Shown here: positions 1-8,790 of the stretch, piece by piece | Layout: each line of letters opens with the position of its first letter | Position numbering within the stretch: position 1 is the stretch's first letter | Assembly (NCBI GenBank): GCA_965240325.2 | Contig: OZ251241.1 | Span: 186,001 to 250,000, forward strand | Length of the DNA stretch: 64,000 nt | Source of the DNA: Rebecca billardiae RCC1528 | Taxonomy: Eukaryota > Haptophyta | Direction: 5' to 3' | The notes under the pieces: model-generated | Seen by the model: the letters and a program-made list of their open reading frames with translations, nothing else | Database searches by the model: none | What the model was told of the DNA's origin: nothing | Position numbers and translations under genes: made by a program

Positions 1-595
1 GCGCGCGGCGCGCGGCGCCATCACGCGTCACTGGATCGAGGCGGCGGTGCCGCGCGCGGCGGCTCGGCGCGCGCGCGCCGCACCCGTGGTGCTCCGTCAC
101 GCGCACCACCCTCACGCTCGTGTGCTCGGCGACGGTGTAGAAGTCGTACTCGTCGGGGCAGACGCACAACACCTCCTTCGTCAGCTCGCCCGCCGGCCCG
201 AGCGCCGTCTGGTCAATGTCGAACACGGTGAAGCCGAAGCCGCGGCCGCGCAGCGGTGCGCCGCGCGCATCGACCAGCCTCAGCTCGAGCTCGAGGGCGT
301 GGTCGTTGAGGAGGTTGATCTGGGCGAAGAAGGGGCTGTCCGACTTGCCGTTCTTGCGCTCGTCGTACGCGGCGTACACGCCGGGCGACGTGATGCGCAG
401 CGCGTACGGCTCCCCGTCCACGGCGCCGACGCCCGAGAAGAGCATCTCGCCCACGCCGTGAGAGCCGAGGTCGTTGCCGCGCGTGGGAGCGGGCGACGGG
501 ATGGTCGAGCGGTTGAAGTCGAGCGTGAGCGCCCACGGCACGCACTGCGCGGCCGCGCCCAGGGCGAGCAGCTGCTGCGCTGCGGCGGCGAGCAT
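1..595 (-). CDS. Secreted protein of unknown function, 3' part outside window
   Basis: The first coding exon runs from the ATG at 595 down to about 84, giving about 170 residues. It opens with a hydrophobic Ala/Leu stretch like a signal peptide, then a compact beta-rich looking region containing PFFAQINLLNDHALELELRL and FGFTVFDIDQ, and an acidic CPDEYDFYTV segment. A donor (GTGCGG, G at 83) follows HTSVRVVRVTEHH; the rest reads as a CG-rich intron that leaves the window. Similar 'FxFxxFDxDQ' sequences occur in secreted proteins of marine algae (recollection of family style, not a search). No catalytic motif is visible. The opposite-strand ORF at 47-751 is a shadow with no protein-like composition. 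The reading frame is well supported by normal amino-acid composition and signal peptide; the function is unknown. Confidence 0.6.
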   Translation of the reverse strand, partial: MLAAAAQQLLALGAAAQCVPWALTLDFNRSTIPSPAPTRGNDLGSHGVGEMLFSGVGAVDGEPYALRITSPGVYAAYDERKNGKSDSPFFAQINLLNDHALELELRLVDARGAPLRGRGFGFTVFDIDQTALGPAGELTKEVLCVCPDEYDFYTVAEHTSVRVVRVTEHHGCGARAPSRRARHRRLDPVTRDGAARRA

Positions 596-1272
596 GCTCG
601 TCGACGCCGCCGGGGCCGGCCGGCCAGGCGTCGAGCTCTCGTGAGGCGTGAGCGACTCGACCTGCGCTCGATTTTGGGCGGCGTGAGCCGTGAACTGGAG
701 CAGCTGTGCACGGCGGCAGCGCACAGAGCTGCCACTGTTCAACTTGCGTGAGTGGGGCAGCCGCTACTGTACCGCTATTGTACAGTCCGCTACATTCTAC
801 ACAGTGACACATGATACAGTAACAGTATGGCGGGTGAGTGGCACTTAGCCATACTGCTGCCAGCGTGTCAGTACTAGTCAGGCCAGCTAGAGGTTCAATG
901 GGTGCAGCATCACTGAGCCGAGCGTGCGCGATAACACTTGCAACATCCTGGGTCCACGCAGGTGCGTCACGAACCCATTGATAAAACGGCTATGCACTCC
1001 TCTCAGCCGTGGACGAAGACGTTGCAATGTGCCAATGTCGCCCACTGGGCATCGGCCATCGCCCACCGTGTCGCTGGCCACTGCACGGTCCGCAAGCGTG
1101 CCGAGAGCGACTGCTCGGTGCCATCGGACTGCGACTGCTCCACCGCTATCGCCGAGTTCACTCCAGCGGCCAATCGGGGCGGTCCTCCCCACCACTCCAG
1201 CCGTGCGCGTGCTGCTGCTCGGTACGCGCGCCGTCATCTCGCGCTCAGCCAGCTGGACTGTGCCCATGCCCC
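596..1272. other. Intergenic, no gene seen
   Basis: This lies upstream of the secreted-protein gene and downstream of SDH4. It has lower GC around 770-930 with several GTACAGT-like words on either strand (768-830). No conserved coding frame, tRNA or long repeat was recognised. Confidence 0.6.
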
Positions 1273-1725
1273 TCACTGCGCAGGCTTGGGCTTGCGCCAC
1301 AGGCCCTTGATCGTCTCGATCAAGCCAGGGCCCTGGAGGTTGAGGCGGAGCAGGCCGAGTGTAGTGATCGTCGTCACGCCCAGCATGCCCACGCGCGCCG
1401 GGCCCACCGCCGCGCTGCCGAAGAACTTCTTTGCATAGTCGGAGATGACGCAGTTCATCCCGATGTGCGCGTGCACCGGGAACGCGACGCCCAGGAAGAG
1501 GTCGAGCGGGAGGGTGAGCGGCGACGGGCTGACGGCGAACGCGACCGGTGTCGCTCCGAGCAGCGCGAGGTTGACGTAGTGGTACAGCTTGAGGCTCGCG
1601 CTCGACTGGTCCGCGTTGACCAGCGAGGAGACGATAGTGCGCGGGCTGCTGACGCTGCCCGCACGCCGCGCAATAATGCCTGCAGCCAGCGGGGCGTGGT
1701 CCGCGCGTGCGTAGGCGGGGCGCAT
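1273..1725 (-). CDS. SDH4: Succinate dehydrogenase membrane anchor subunit (SDH4/CybS)
   Basis: The product has 150 residues. Residues 1-40 are Arg/Ala/Ser-rich with no acidic patch, as in a mitochondrial presequence. The core matches the CybS family: LYHYVNLALLGATP begins the first membrane helix (about 48-68), the second helix (72-92) carries the H-x-H-x-G pattern PVHAHIGM (His85, His87) expected to supply the haem b ligand, and ISDYAKKFFG gives the Asp-Tyr (96-97) near the quinone site. A third helix lies at about 111-128. In complex II this subunit and the large cytochrome b subunit anchor the catalytic subunits in the inner mitochondrial membrane and reduce ubiquinone. The start was chosen at 1725 because it gives a complete presequence and ordinary family length. 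No intron is needed. It lies downstream of the DCC gene on the same strand. Confidence 0.85.
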   Translation of the reverse strand: MRPAYARADHAPLAAGIIARRAGSVSSPRTIVSSLVNADQSSASLKLYHYVNLALLGATPVAFAVSPSPLTLPLDLFLGVAFPVHAHIGMNCVISDYAKKFFGSAAVGPARVGMLGVTTITTLGLLRLNLQGPGLIETIKGLWRKPKPAQ

Positions 1726-2135
1726 GACGGGGGACAGTCACGAGACGGCCGGCCAAGACACAGCTCGGCCAGAGCCCCACGTGCGCGCGGCGATGGCGGC
1801 AAGAAGGGGCGCGCACCACCAGCCCGCCGAAGCAACGCGACCATCCTGCCAAGCAGCAGTCCACCGCCGCCGCTTTCAGCTTGCCGCGCCGAGCCGCCGC
1901 CGACGCCTGGCGCGTCCGGACTACCCCGGCCGGACGGGAGCGTCGAATCGTCGATTCGCAGTCCTTGAAGAATTTGGATGTGGATCATCCGTTTGCCACC
2001 GCCGTCTCAGACTCTAAAACGACATCAGAACGTAACCCGTCTCAGCCGGATGAACAAGCTCACCGCGTCAGTCGGCGTCGATCATCGGCACGGTGGGGCT
2101 CATCGCCGCCGCGGCGCGTGTGCGGACGCCATCGT
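1726..2135. other. Intergenic between DCC gene and SDH4
   Basis: A 410-bp gap between two minus-strand genes holds the 3' end of the DCC gene and presumably the SDH4 promoter. The 1960-2060 part is less GC-rich. No repeat or RNA gene was recognised. Confidence 0.5.
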
Positions 2136-2801
2136 CTACGCCACGAGCTGCCCCTCGCCATACCCGTCCGCGCTGAGCACGCACTCGTAGTCCTCTGACA
2201 AGAAGCGTGCGTCGAAGCGATCGTCGCTCAGTCGGCAAAAATCGCCATGGCCAAAGAGCGTGCGCGCCTCCGAGGCCACGTCGCACAGCACGTCGCGCGC
2301 TGGCCTGGGCAGCGCGAGCGCGAGGGTGCCCGCGGCGGCGAAGAGCGGCGCGTACGCGGTGCCGCGGCCGAGCGCCGCCCAGATGCGCAGCACAGCGTCG
2401 GACTTGATGTACGCGTCGTCGCGGCAGCTGAGCACAATGGCGGACGTGTCGTCCTCACGCCGTCCCGCGCGCTTGAGTAGAGCGCGCCCGGCGGGGCTGT
2501 GCATCGACGCGAGGCGGAAGGTGCCCTGCACGTCGTCTGGCCGATCCCAGTCGAGGATGAAATTCACCGCGCCGTTGCACAGGTTGCACGTGCCATCGAA
2601 CAGGATCACCGGCCTGTCGTCCGCCGCGAAGATCGTGTCGCCTGGCCGCGCGCTCGGGCGCGACGCGGCCATCAGGGCGTGTGCGGGCTGCTGCGCAGCG
2701 TGACGGGTCGACCTCGCCATGCGCGGCGAGCTGACATGGAAGGCTCCCGACGTGTGGCTCCACACGAACAGCACTGCGAGCGTGGCGCGCACGACGCCCA
2801 T
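2136..2801 (-). CDS. Plastid-targeted DCC-family thiol-disulfide oxidoreductase (DUF393)
   Basis: The product has 221 residues. The family signature is intact: VILFDGTCNLCNGAVNFIL carries the DxxCxxC motif (Asp69, Cys72, Cys75). It is followed by the usual small-domain features: LASMHSPAGRALL, the SAIVLSCRDDAYIKSDAVLRI segment typical of YuxK-like proteins, and a C-terminal amphipathic region. DCC proteins are predicted thiol-disulfide oxidoreductases of uncertain substrate. Residues 1-20 form a signal peptide (VVRATLAVLFVWSHTSGAF), and the cleavage region GAF-HVSSPR fits the 'A-F' motif of secondary red plastids, followed by a Ser/Arg/Ala-rich transit-like stretch, so import into the plastid is inferred. 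The start at 2801 is the only one giving this targeting sequence. The gene is divergent from the hydrolase at 3293. Confidence 0.85.
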   Translation of the reverse strand: MGVVRATLAVLFVWSHTSGAFHVSSPRMARSTRHAAQQPAHALMAASRPSARPGDTIFAADDRPVILFDGTCNLCNGAVNFILDWDRPDDVQGTFRLASMHSPAGRALLKRAGRREDDTSAIVLSCRDDAYIKSDAVLRIWAALGRGTAYAPLFAAAGTLALALPRPARDVLCDVASEARTLFGHGDFCRLSDDRFDARFLSEDYECVLSADGYGEGQLVA

Positions 2802-3292
2802 GATGCCTCTTCGTGTTGAGATGTGTCAAACGGTTTAGCTGCTTCGCGCGCAGTCGCGGGCAAGTTTCGTAATTACCAACCGCCTTTTGATGCACGCGTT
2901 GGGCGGGCGAGGAATTGACGAGTTGTCACTGGCTGCCGCTTTGATTCTGAGCTCATTAGCTCGAGAGGGCGAAGTCGTGTGGTCGAAACCGCGTGCGCTG
3001 AATTAGCGCTCATTGGCCTGTCCAGCCGATTATTGCCTTTTTCCCGGCTCAAGCGGTGAAGCCGCTTGCATCAGGTATTCTCAGCGTATCAAGTACGGGT
3101 TTAAGCCGGGGAATTAGGCAAATTCAGCGCATTCTGGTCGCCGATCGGCCTTCTGGTGAGCTAATAATTACGCGCGCAAAATTCGTCCAGATGGAAGAGC
3201 CTCAGCCGAATAAACCGGACACGTCGCTCCGGCTGCCCACGGACGTGGCGACGACGGCGCAGCGGCTTGCATCAAACACTCGAGAGACGACG
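2802..3292. promoter_or_regulatory. Divergent promoter region, DCC gene / S33 hydrolase
   Basis: This is a 491-bp gap between two genes transcribed outward. It is clearly less GC-rich than the genes (TTGATTCTGAGCTCATTAGC near 2940; TTGCCTTTTTCCCGG near 3033) and repeats the word GAATTAG(C/G) at about 3001 and 3112. An open frame runs through it into the plus-strand gene, but its composition is not protein-like. No TATA box was identified. Confidence 0.5.
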
Positions 3293-4822
3293 ATGCCGTC
3301 GCATCTCGCGCGGCGCGTCGCCGCGCTCACGGCGTTGGCAGTGTGGGCGGGCTGGCGCGCGCCGGGTGCGGGCGCGTTCCACTCGGCGAGTGGCGTGCAC
3401 ATGTCCTCGACGCGGAGCTACCTCGACTCGCTCAACGCGCTCACCTCGGCGGGCAGCCCCGCGCACCGCAGGCTGCGCACGCTGCATGCGCCCACGGGCG
3501 CGCGCGAGAGCGGCACGCTGCCAGTGGGCCCGGCCGAGGCGGGCCACGCGCTGTACTACGAGGTGCACGGCTCGACCGACCCGCACGCGCCCACCGCGCT
3601 CTTCCTGCACGGCGGCCCCGGCGCCGGCTGCTACCCGCGGCACGCGACCTTCTTTCGTCCCGAGCAGTGGCGCGTGGTGCTCTTCGACCAGCGCGGCTGC
3701 GGGCGGTCGCGCCCGGCGGGCGGCGCGGAGGCGATGCTGCGGGAGAACACGATCGACCACCTCGTCGCCGACTGCGAGGCCCTCCGCGCGCACCTCGCCC
3801 TCCCCCACTGGGACGTGCTGCTCGGAGGCTCCTGGGGCGTCGCGCTCGCGCTCGCGTATGCGCAGGAGGTGCCGCACGCGTGCCGCGCGCTGCTGCTGCG
3901 CGGCGTGTGCACGATGCGCGCGTCGGAGGTGCTGTGGGTCTTCGGCGCCGCCGGCGGCGCGGCCGCCCTCGACCCGCGCGGCTGGCACGACTTCGCCCAC
4001 CAGCCCTTCGTCAGCGACGAGGACCGCGCGGACGGCGGCAGCGGCGGCGTGCTGCGCGCGTACCTGCGCGCGCTGTGCTCCGACGTCGAGCGCGACGCGA
4101 GCGCGGCCGCGGGCGCGTGGGTGCGCTGGGAGTCGCGCGTCTCGGCGCTCAGCCGCGCCGTCGGCCCGTCCGCGCCCGACGCGCCCCCCGCGGGCGCGTA
4201 CTCGCTGACGGAGTTTGTGCCGGGCTCCGGCTGGGTGGTGGACGGCGTGGCGGAGGCGGAGCTGATCGCACGGCGGGAGGAGCGGCTGGCGCGGGCGAGG
4301 GAGGAGGCCGAGCGGCGGCGGCGAGAGGCGGAGGCGGCGGCGGCGGAGGCGGCGGCGGCGGCGGAGGCGGAGGGCGCGCCGCCGCACGCCGACGCGCCGC
4401 CGCCGCCGCCGCCCCCCGCCTTCGCCGTCTCCGCGCAGCCGCTGCTGACTGCGTTCTACTCGGTGATGGCGCTCGACTGGTCGGAGCGGGGCGGGCTCGA
4501 GTGCGGCGAGGGCGAGCTGCGCGGGCCGCTGCTCGCGCCGGAGCGCGTGGACATCCTGCGCGCGGCGGGCGTGCGCTGCACGATGGTGCAGGGCGCGCGC
4601 GACCCCGTCTGCCCCCCCACCACCGCGCTCGAGCTGCACCGCCTCTGGCCCGAGGCCGAGCTGCGGCTGTGCCGGGACGCGGGCCACTCGATGTACGAGC
4701 CGCCCATCACCTCAGAGCTGGTGCGCGCGCTCGAGGAGCTGCACGAGAGCCTCGCGCGGGGGCAAGGGACGGAGGGGGAGGAGGTGGGGGCCGCGGCGGC
4801 GGCGGCGGCGGCATACTCATAG
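3293..4822 (+). CDS. Prolyl aminopeptidase-like alpha/beta hydrolase (S33), plastid-targeted
   Basis: The product has 509 residues. The fold is complete: oxyanion-loop motif LFLHGGPGAGC (about 103-113), VVLFDQRGCGRS (128-139), nucleophile elbow GGSWGVALALAYA with Ser180, and near the C-terminus the acid in GARDPVCPP and the His in AGHSMYEPP. HGGPGAG with GGSWG is the hallmark of proline iminopeptidase-type S33 enzymes, which remove N-terminal proline; the actual substrate is not shown. Between cap and C-terminal core lies an unusual insert, a charged Glu/Arg/Ala helix (about 320-360, AREEAERRRREAEAAAAEA) followed by poly-Pro, so the protein is longer than ordinary family members (about 310-400). 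Residues 1-29 are a signal peptide ending GAGAF-HSA, the secondary-plastid type. The start at 3293 was chosen over an upstream in-frame ATG at 3056 because it creates that targeting sequence. Confidence 0.8.
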   Translation: MPSHLARRVAALTALAVWAGWRAPGAGAFHSASGVHMSSTRSYLDSLNALTSAGSPAHRRLRTLHAPTGARESGTLPVGPAEAGHALYYEVHGSTDPHAPTALFLHGGPGAGCYPRHATFFRPEQWRVVLFDQRGCGRSRPAGGAEAMLRENTIDHLVADCEALRAHLALPHWDVLLGGSWGVALALAYAQEVPHACRALLLRGVCTMRASEVLWVFGAAGGAAALDPRGWHDFAHQPFVSDEDRADGGSGGVLRAYLRALCSDVERDASAAAGAWVRWESRVSALSRAVGPSAPDAPPAGAYSLTEFVPGSGWVVDGVAEAELIARREERLARAREEAERRRREAEAAAAEAAAAAEAEGAPPHADAPPPPPPPAFAVSAQPLLTAFYSVMALDWSERGGLECGEGELRGPLLAPERVDILRAAGVRCTMVQGARDPVCPPTTALELHRLWPEAELRLCRDAGHSMYEPPITSELVRALEELHESLARGQGTEGEEVGAAAAAAAAYS

Positions 4823-4981
4823 CCTCACGGTGTGTCAGCATGATGCACGGCCAAGCATTGTCAGATGGGAATCGTGTCAGACTCAGACTTCAGAGTCACG
4901 TTAACGGGTCTAGCAGGCGCGCGGATATGCTGCTATATGTATATATGTATAGTGAATAATGATGACGCGATGACAATAATG

Positions 4982-5023
<42 letters not shown>

Positions 5024-5539
5024 AATTCCCCTTTACTAACGGGCTCCGTGCTGACGGGTGATCACTCAGACTGGCGGCCGAAGCCGCTCCAGCCCTACCC
5101 TGGCCAGACAGCCCCGCGGACCAACCACCACCCAGACCACCCTCACCCAACCTCAAACCACTGCTGATCATGACCGAGACAATGCATCATATTGCATCAT
5201 GATGCTGCTAATAAAGAATTATAACTGCATCGCCTACCTGCCGGGCTACTTTACGACTACTATCTCCCTCCTGCCAGATGGGAGTGTCCGTCTGACGGTG
5301 TCTGTGCGTCCGCCTGATGCGCAAGGGCCTGATGCTTCTCCACAGGGAACCCCCGCTGGTGGCAGCCAGCGGCGCGAGGGAGGTGGTGGCGCGCCTTCTA
5401 AAGCTCCCCTGCATCCCGCCCCGAGCGCGCAAGTCGGCTCCGCCGGCGCGCCCGCTCGCCGCGCAGGGCTCGGGTACTGGAGTGCAGGCTGCAAACGGCG
5501 AGCAGCAGCACTCTCAGAAGCGGAAGATTCGGAAGAGAA
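4823..5539. other. Intergenic with (TA)n microsatellite
   Basis: This AT-richer gap between two plus-strand genes contains a (TA)n tract at about 4984-5022. CATCATATTGCATCATGATG lies near 5180. An in-frame run without stops reaches back from the next gene to about 5317 but is not protein-like. Confidence 0.6.
4984..5022. repeat. (TA)n microsatellite
   Basis: About 19 uninterrupted TA dinucleotides, seen directly. Similar shorter TA tracts occur in most intergenic gaps of the window (near 9205, 13415, 13697, 18772, 21747, 21790, 47908) and in none of the genes. Confidence 0.9.
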
Positions 5540-6703
5540 ATGCACGCGACCTGGCTGCTGCCGCTGGCGGCGCTGCTCGCGCGCACAGCAGGCGGCGTAG
5601 AAGAGCAATCGGCGGGCAAGGAAGCAGATGGACCGACGTACCGCCTCGTCAACGGCAGCATCGAGCTCATCTGGCAGCTGCCAGCCGTGCGGGCGGAGAC
5701 GCGTGGCATCGTGTTCGTCGTGCACCCTTCAGGCAACGGGGCGCGACGCTACTGGAAGAAGTCCGCGGCATGCCCGGCGTGCAACGGCCTTGCCGAAAAG
5801 GCATGCATCCCGCGGACCCTTCTCCGCGCAGGCTTTGGCACGTTCATCGTCTCCGCGCCCATGCGCACCTTTGTGAACGGCTTTGCTTGGACGCCTCGAG
5901 GCGGGTGGAGGCCGCAGGATCTGCCGACGCTCGAGTGGGCGTTGGCCTTTGCCACGACCGAGGTGGCGGCCGCGCGTGGCGCGCCCCTCTTCCTGCTCTC
6001 CGAATCGTCGGGCGCTCCGCTCGCCTTTGCGCTCCTCTCGCGCCCCGACCACCCGTTCCGCGCTCACCTGTGCCTCATCCCCGCGGCGGTGCCCAAGACG
6101 ATGCCCGCGCACGCGCCACCCACGCTCTTCCGGTACAACCTGCGCGACGAGAGGCGCGCGAGGAATGTGAGGAGGGCGGTGCGCGCGCTGCGCGCGACGG
6201 GCACGCCCGCCGCCGAGCTCAAGATCTCCCCGCACCGCGTGGGCCCCGGCTACTTTGCCTCCTGCCTCGGGCCGGAGCGCGTTTCACCGGCGCTCAGCGC
6301 ACGCATGTGGCGGGCGCTCAAGGAGGGCGGCCTCCTCGACCCAGACGACTACCTGGTGCAGTTCAGCCCGTTCCCAACTGACGCCCAGCACGCGAGCGGG
6401 CTGCTCTGGAAGCGCGTGCTCCGCCCGATCACCAGCCCGCCTCCGCTGTCGGACCCGCTCACCTTCCAAGACAGCGACGTGGAGAACTGCATGGTCCTCG
6501 CGTTCAGCTACCACGGTGGGCGATGCGATGCGGCCGCGGACGTGCTCGCGGACTTCCTCGAGCGCGCGCGCCTCTCGCCGCCGTCGTGGCCCAGGCGCTG
6601 GACGTCGGCGGAGAATCGAGAGAGCTACGAGGCAGCGCACGCCTCGCGCGGGCGCCGCTGGGTGGGCTTTGCCCAGGTGTATCCCGACGACGAGCACGCG
6701 TGA
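5540..6703 (+). CDS. Secreted alpha/beta-hydrolase-like protein, function unknown
   Basis: The product has 387 residues in a single open frame. It begins with a clear signal peptide (MHATWLLPLAALLARTAGG). The body has an alternating strand/helix pattern of an alpha/beta hydrolase: RGIVFVVHPSGNGARRYW resembles the first strand plus oxyanion region, a cysteine pair CPACNG follows, and PLFLLSESSGAPLAFALL has the position and shape of a nucleophile elbow (S-E-S-S-G instead of G-x-S-x-G), so Ser in ESSG is a candidate nucleophile. A late FSYHGGRCDAAADVLADFL could hold the catalytic His region. The missing first Gly of the elbow makes enzymatic activity uncertain. No plastid-type motif follows the signal peptide, so secretion or the endomembrane system is the likelier site. 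Confidence 0.65.
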   Translation: MHATWLLPLAALLARTAGGVEEQSAGKEADGPTYRLVNGSIELIWQLPAVRAETRGIVFVVHPSGNGARRYWKKSAACPACNGLAEKACIPRTLLRAGFGTFIVSAPMRTFVNGFAWTPRGGWRPQDLPTLEWALAFATTEVAAARGAPLFLLSESSGAPLAFALLSRPDHPFRAHLCLIPAAVPKTMPAHAPPTLFRYNLRDERRARNVRRAVRALRATGTPAAELKISPHRVGPGYFASCLGPERVSPALSARMWRALKEGGLLDPDDYLVQFSPFPTDAQHASGLLWKRVLRPITSPPPLSDPLTFQDSDVENCMVLAFSYHGGRCDAAADVLADFLERARLSPPSWPRRWTSAENRESYEAAHASRGRRWVGFAQVYPDDEHA

Positions 6704-7105
6704 GCTCATGGTGCGGCGTGGCGCGTGCCGCCACTATTGGCACTAAGCTACTGATGGCTGGGAGCGACGGCTTGCCGAGCGAGCCCGCCGAGCGGGCCAC
6801 GTGCGCTGTTGAACGCCTTGTCGCCCGGCCTTCTAGGCGGTCGTGCGCGTAGTAAGCACAGCCGGCGCATCATCGGCACCGCGCCGATCACGGCAAATCG
6901 CGGCCGCCGCGCCGCGCGCGTGAGCGCCGTGAGCCCGAGCATTGATCAGTTGTGCAGCATCCGCCAGTCGGCCCAGTCGCGTCTCAGCCGCGGCGGCTGA
7001 GCAGCACGCTGGTCGCTGCACTACGCGGCCAGCGCAGCGCAGCAACTAGATAGATGAATAATTGATAATTGAACTATATTTATTATAATATATATATGAG
7101 CCGAC
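6704..7105. other. Intergenic left of transposon
   Basis: A GC-rich part (6704-7030) is followed by an AT-rich stretch (7045-7100: TAGATAGATGAATAATTGAT and TATTATAATATATATATGAG) in which the transposon appears to have inserted. No gene was recognised. Confidence 0.5.
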
Positions 7106-7381
7106 GTCAGTTGTATTGCCGCTTTGGATAGTGTGGTCAGTTGTATTGCCAAAAGCACGTTATGACTACCGTGGTCAGTTGTATTGCCGTTTTCAGTAGT
7201 ATGGGTCAAGAATATTGCCGCTTTTGGATATAGTGTGTCAACAATATTGCCCCTCAAATACTGGTTTCAACCCAATGACCCTTTCACACTACTTGGTTCA
7301 CGAATATTGCCGTTTTCGAGCTTGAACATAGTCTGCTCAGAAATATTGCCCTTTCCATAACTATGTGTCAGTTGTATTGCC
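7106..7381 (+). repeat. Left subterminal repeat array (8 units) including terminal inverted repeat
   Basis: Copies of GTCAGTTGTATTGCC or variants (AATATTGCC endings) start at 7106, 7136, 7174, 7205, 7237, 7297, 7336 and 7367. Units are 30-60 bp apart. The outermost two make up the 45-bp terminal inverted repeat. The four copies at 7205-7297 and 7336 have AATATTGCC in place of TGTATTGCC. Confidence 0.85.
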
Positions 7382-7891
7382 GCCAGCAGCTGGTGGCTGG
7401 GGCACGACTCGCACTCAGACAAGAGACTCGCGCAGCCCGTGTGCGCGTGCGTGCAGAGCTGCGACTGCCTGCGCGCGGCATGCAGGATACGCGACTGCAA
7501 CCAACCGACATGCCATCATCATGCGGCCTGCGTAGCTCATCTTGACTTCCAGTAGCAGTCGGCGCTTCCCGTCGCCGTCGCGCTTGCCGCCCGCCTGCGG
7601 CCGGCCGCCAGCGCCATCGGGACTGCTGCTACTTCAGCGGCCACGTGAGCCGCATCGCGTCCCACGCCACTGCACGCGCCGCCTCAAGCTGCGACCGCGC
7701 TCGCCAAGCCTGCCACTCGGGTTCCAGCAGCAGCAGGAAGCGTCGCCTGCCCCTCCTGCTTGCTGGCTCGTCGAGGCGCGCGCGGCGCACCGCTCGCCGG
7801 TCGGTGCGTTGTGTCCCAGCTGGCAGTACGCCTTGGACTTCCTCCTCCACGGGCCAATCAGCCTGCGTTGACGAGTGCGACTGGCGCACGG

Positions 7892-8442
7892 TCAGCCACC
7901 TGCACACGGTTGGCCACAGGGCAGTCTGCTATTGGAGTGATGACAATCGCAAAAAGGCACGCGCCAGCAGTGTTGCACGAGCGAGAGCGACGCGCGTTGG
8001 TTGATCGCCACGGTGTGAATGACAGTCGATGGCAGGGAGTGAGGGGGACGCGCGTCGCGTTGGTCAAGCTCATTGAGGCCGTTGAAGAGCACACGCCCGT
8101 CGTGCACGTTCGACTCCCGCGAATCGGGGCGCAGCAACACACGCTCACCCTGCTTCACGCATGCACCTGCATGCGCTGCCGTCGCAATGTCATCGACTGC
8201 GCGCTTGACGGTCCCGGAGTCGAAGTGAGCACGGAGCAACGCCGATTCGATAGAAGTCGCGACGGATTCTCGCCCGTCTCCGCGTAGACGGCGAGTAGCC
8301 CGAGGTGCACGCGCGTGTTGCACTGCGCGCGCATGCGGCAGCGTTGTGCAGATTCCGGTCCACGGTTCAGGTCGTCGTTCGGCTTGATGATGTCGAGGAA
8401 CACGGCGCTACCCCGGCAGAGATCGTCGTCGTTGAACGTCAC
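7892..8442 (-). pseudogene. Possible relict coding segment inside the transposon
   Basis: Two overlapping minus-strand frames have protein-like, non-repetitive composition: one from an ATG at 8442 (GSAVFLDIIKPNDDLNRG, then VHLGLLAVYAETGENPS) and one shifted frame continuing with SIESALLRAHFDSGTVKRAV and GRVLFNGLNELDQ. The change of frame falls near 8280. No family was recognised and no splice sites explain the shift convincingly. It may be a captured, decayed host gene fragment or the remains of the element's own protein. Chance openness of GC-rich DNA remains possible. Confidence 0.25.
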
Positions 8443-8539
8443 TCTTCTGGCCTGGGATCAGCTAGGCCTGCTCAAGGGCACGCCGCGCACGCCGGCGGCG
8501 CGTGGGCGCCAGCGCCATCATCAGCGCGTGGGCGATCGC

Positions 8540-8790
8540 GGCAACAAACCTGAATCAAAGATGCGCAAACGGCAACACAACTGACCCACACTACGCGACG
8601 GCAATACAGCTGGACAAAGTATTGGGCCATCATCCACGGCAATACACCTGACACAAGTATTCGACGTTGGCAACAAGATTGACACGTGATTCCCAAACAT
8701 GGAAAACGGCAATACAACTGACCACGGTAGTCAAAACGTGCGTTTGGCAATACACCTGACCACACTTTCCAAAACGGCAATACAGCTGAC
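8540..8790 (-). repeat. Right subterminal repeat array (8 units) including terminal inverted repeat
   Basis: Reverse-complement copies (GGCAATACAACTGAC and variants) start at 8540, 8571, 8600, 8638, 8669, 8708, 8746 and 8776. The order mirrors the left array. The innermost (8540) and the 8669 copy are the most degenerate. Confidence 0.85.

Larger units (their letters stand above)
7106..8790. mobile_element. Non-autonomous DNA transposon with mirrored subterminal repeat arrays
   Basis: Both ends carry the same 45-bp sequence in inverted orientation (7106-7150 and 8746-8790), differing at only a few positions. It contains two copies of GTCAGTTGTATTGCC separated by GCTTTGGATAGTGTG. Six further, more degenerate copies of the 15-bp word follow inward on each side, eight per arm. 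From each outer end the first two spacings are the same (30 then 38 bp). Such arrays of transposase-binding words inside the terminal inverted repeats are known from CACTA, Mutator-like, hAT and other cut-and-paste elements; the superfamily cannot be assigned here. The roughly 1.1-kb interior has no transposase, so an autonomous partner elsewhere is needed. Flanks are AT-rich; no target-site duplication was recognised, so the exact ends may shift by a few bases. Confidence 0.75.

Noticed and set aside
47-751. Plus-strand 234-residue ORF rich in Arg/Ala
   Set aside because: It is a shadow of the minus-strand secreted-protein exon, which has a signal peptide and balanced composition.
3056-3292. 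Upstream in-frame start for the S33 hydrolase
   Set aside because: It would bury the signal peptide and plastid motif behind 79 residues of unrelated sequence in an AT-richer promoter-like region.
7106-7381. CRISPR-like array of short repeats with ~15-45 bp spacers
   Set aside because: Repeats are short and degenerate, spacers vary in length, and the array is mirrored by an inverted one at 8540-8790. The window is eukaryotic. A transposon subterminal array explains it.
8100-8135. tRNA T-arm-like sequence CACGTTCGACTCCCGCG
   Set aside because: No acceptor, D-arm or anticodon arm can be placed around it; it lies inside the transposon interior.
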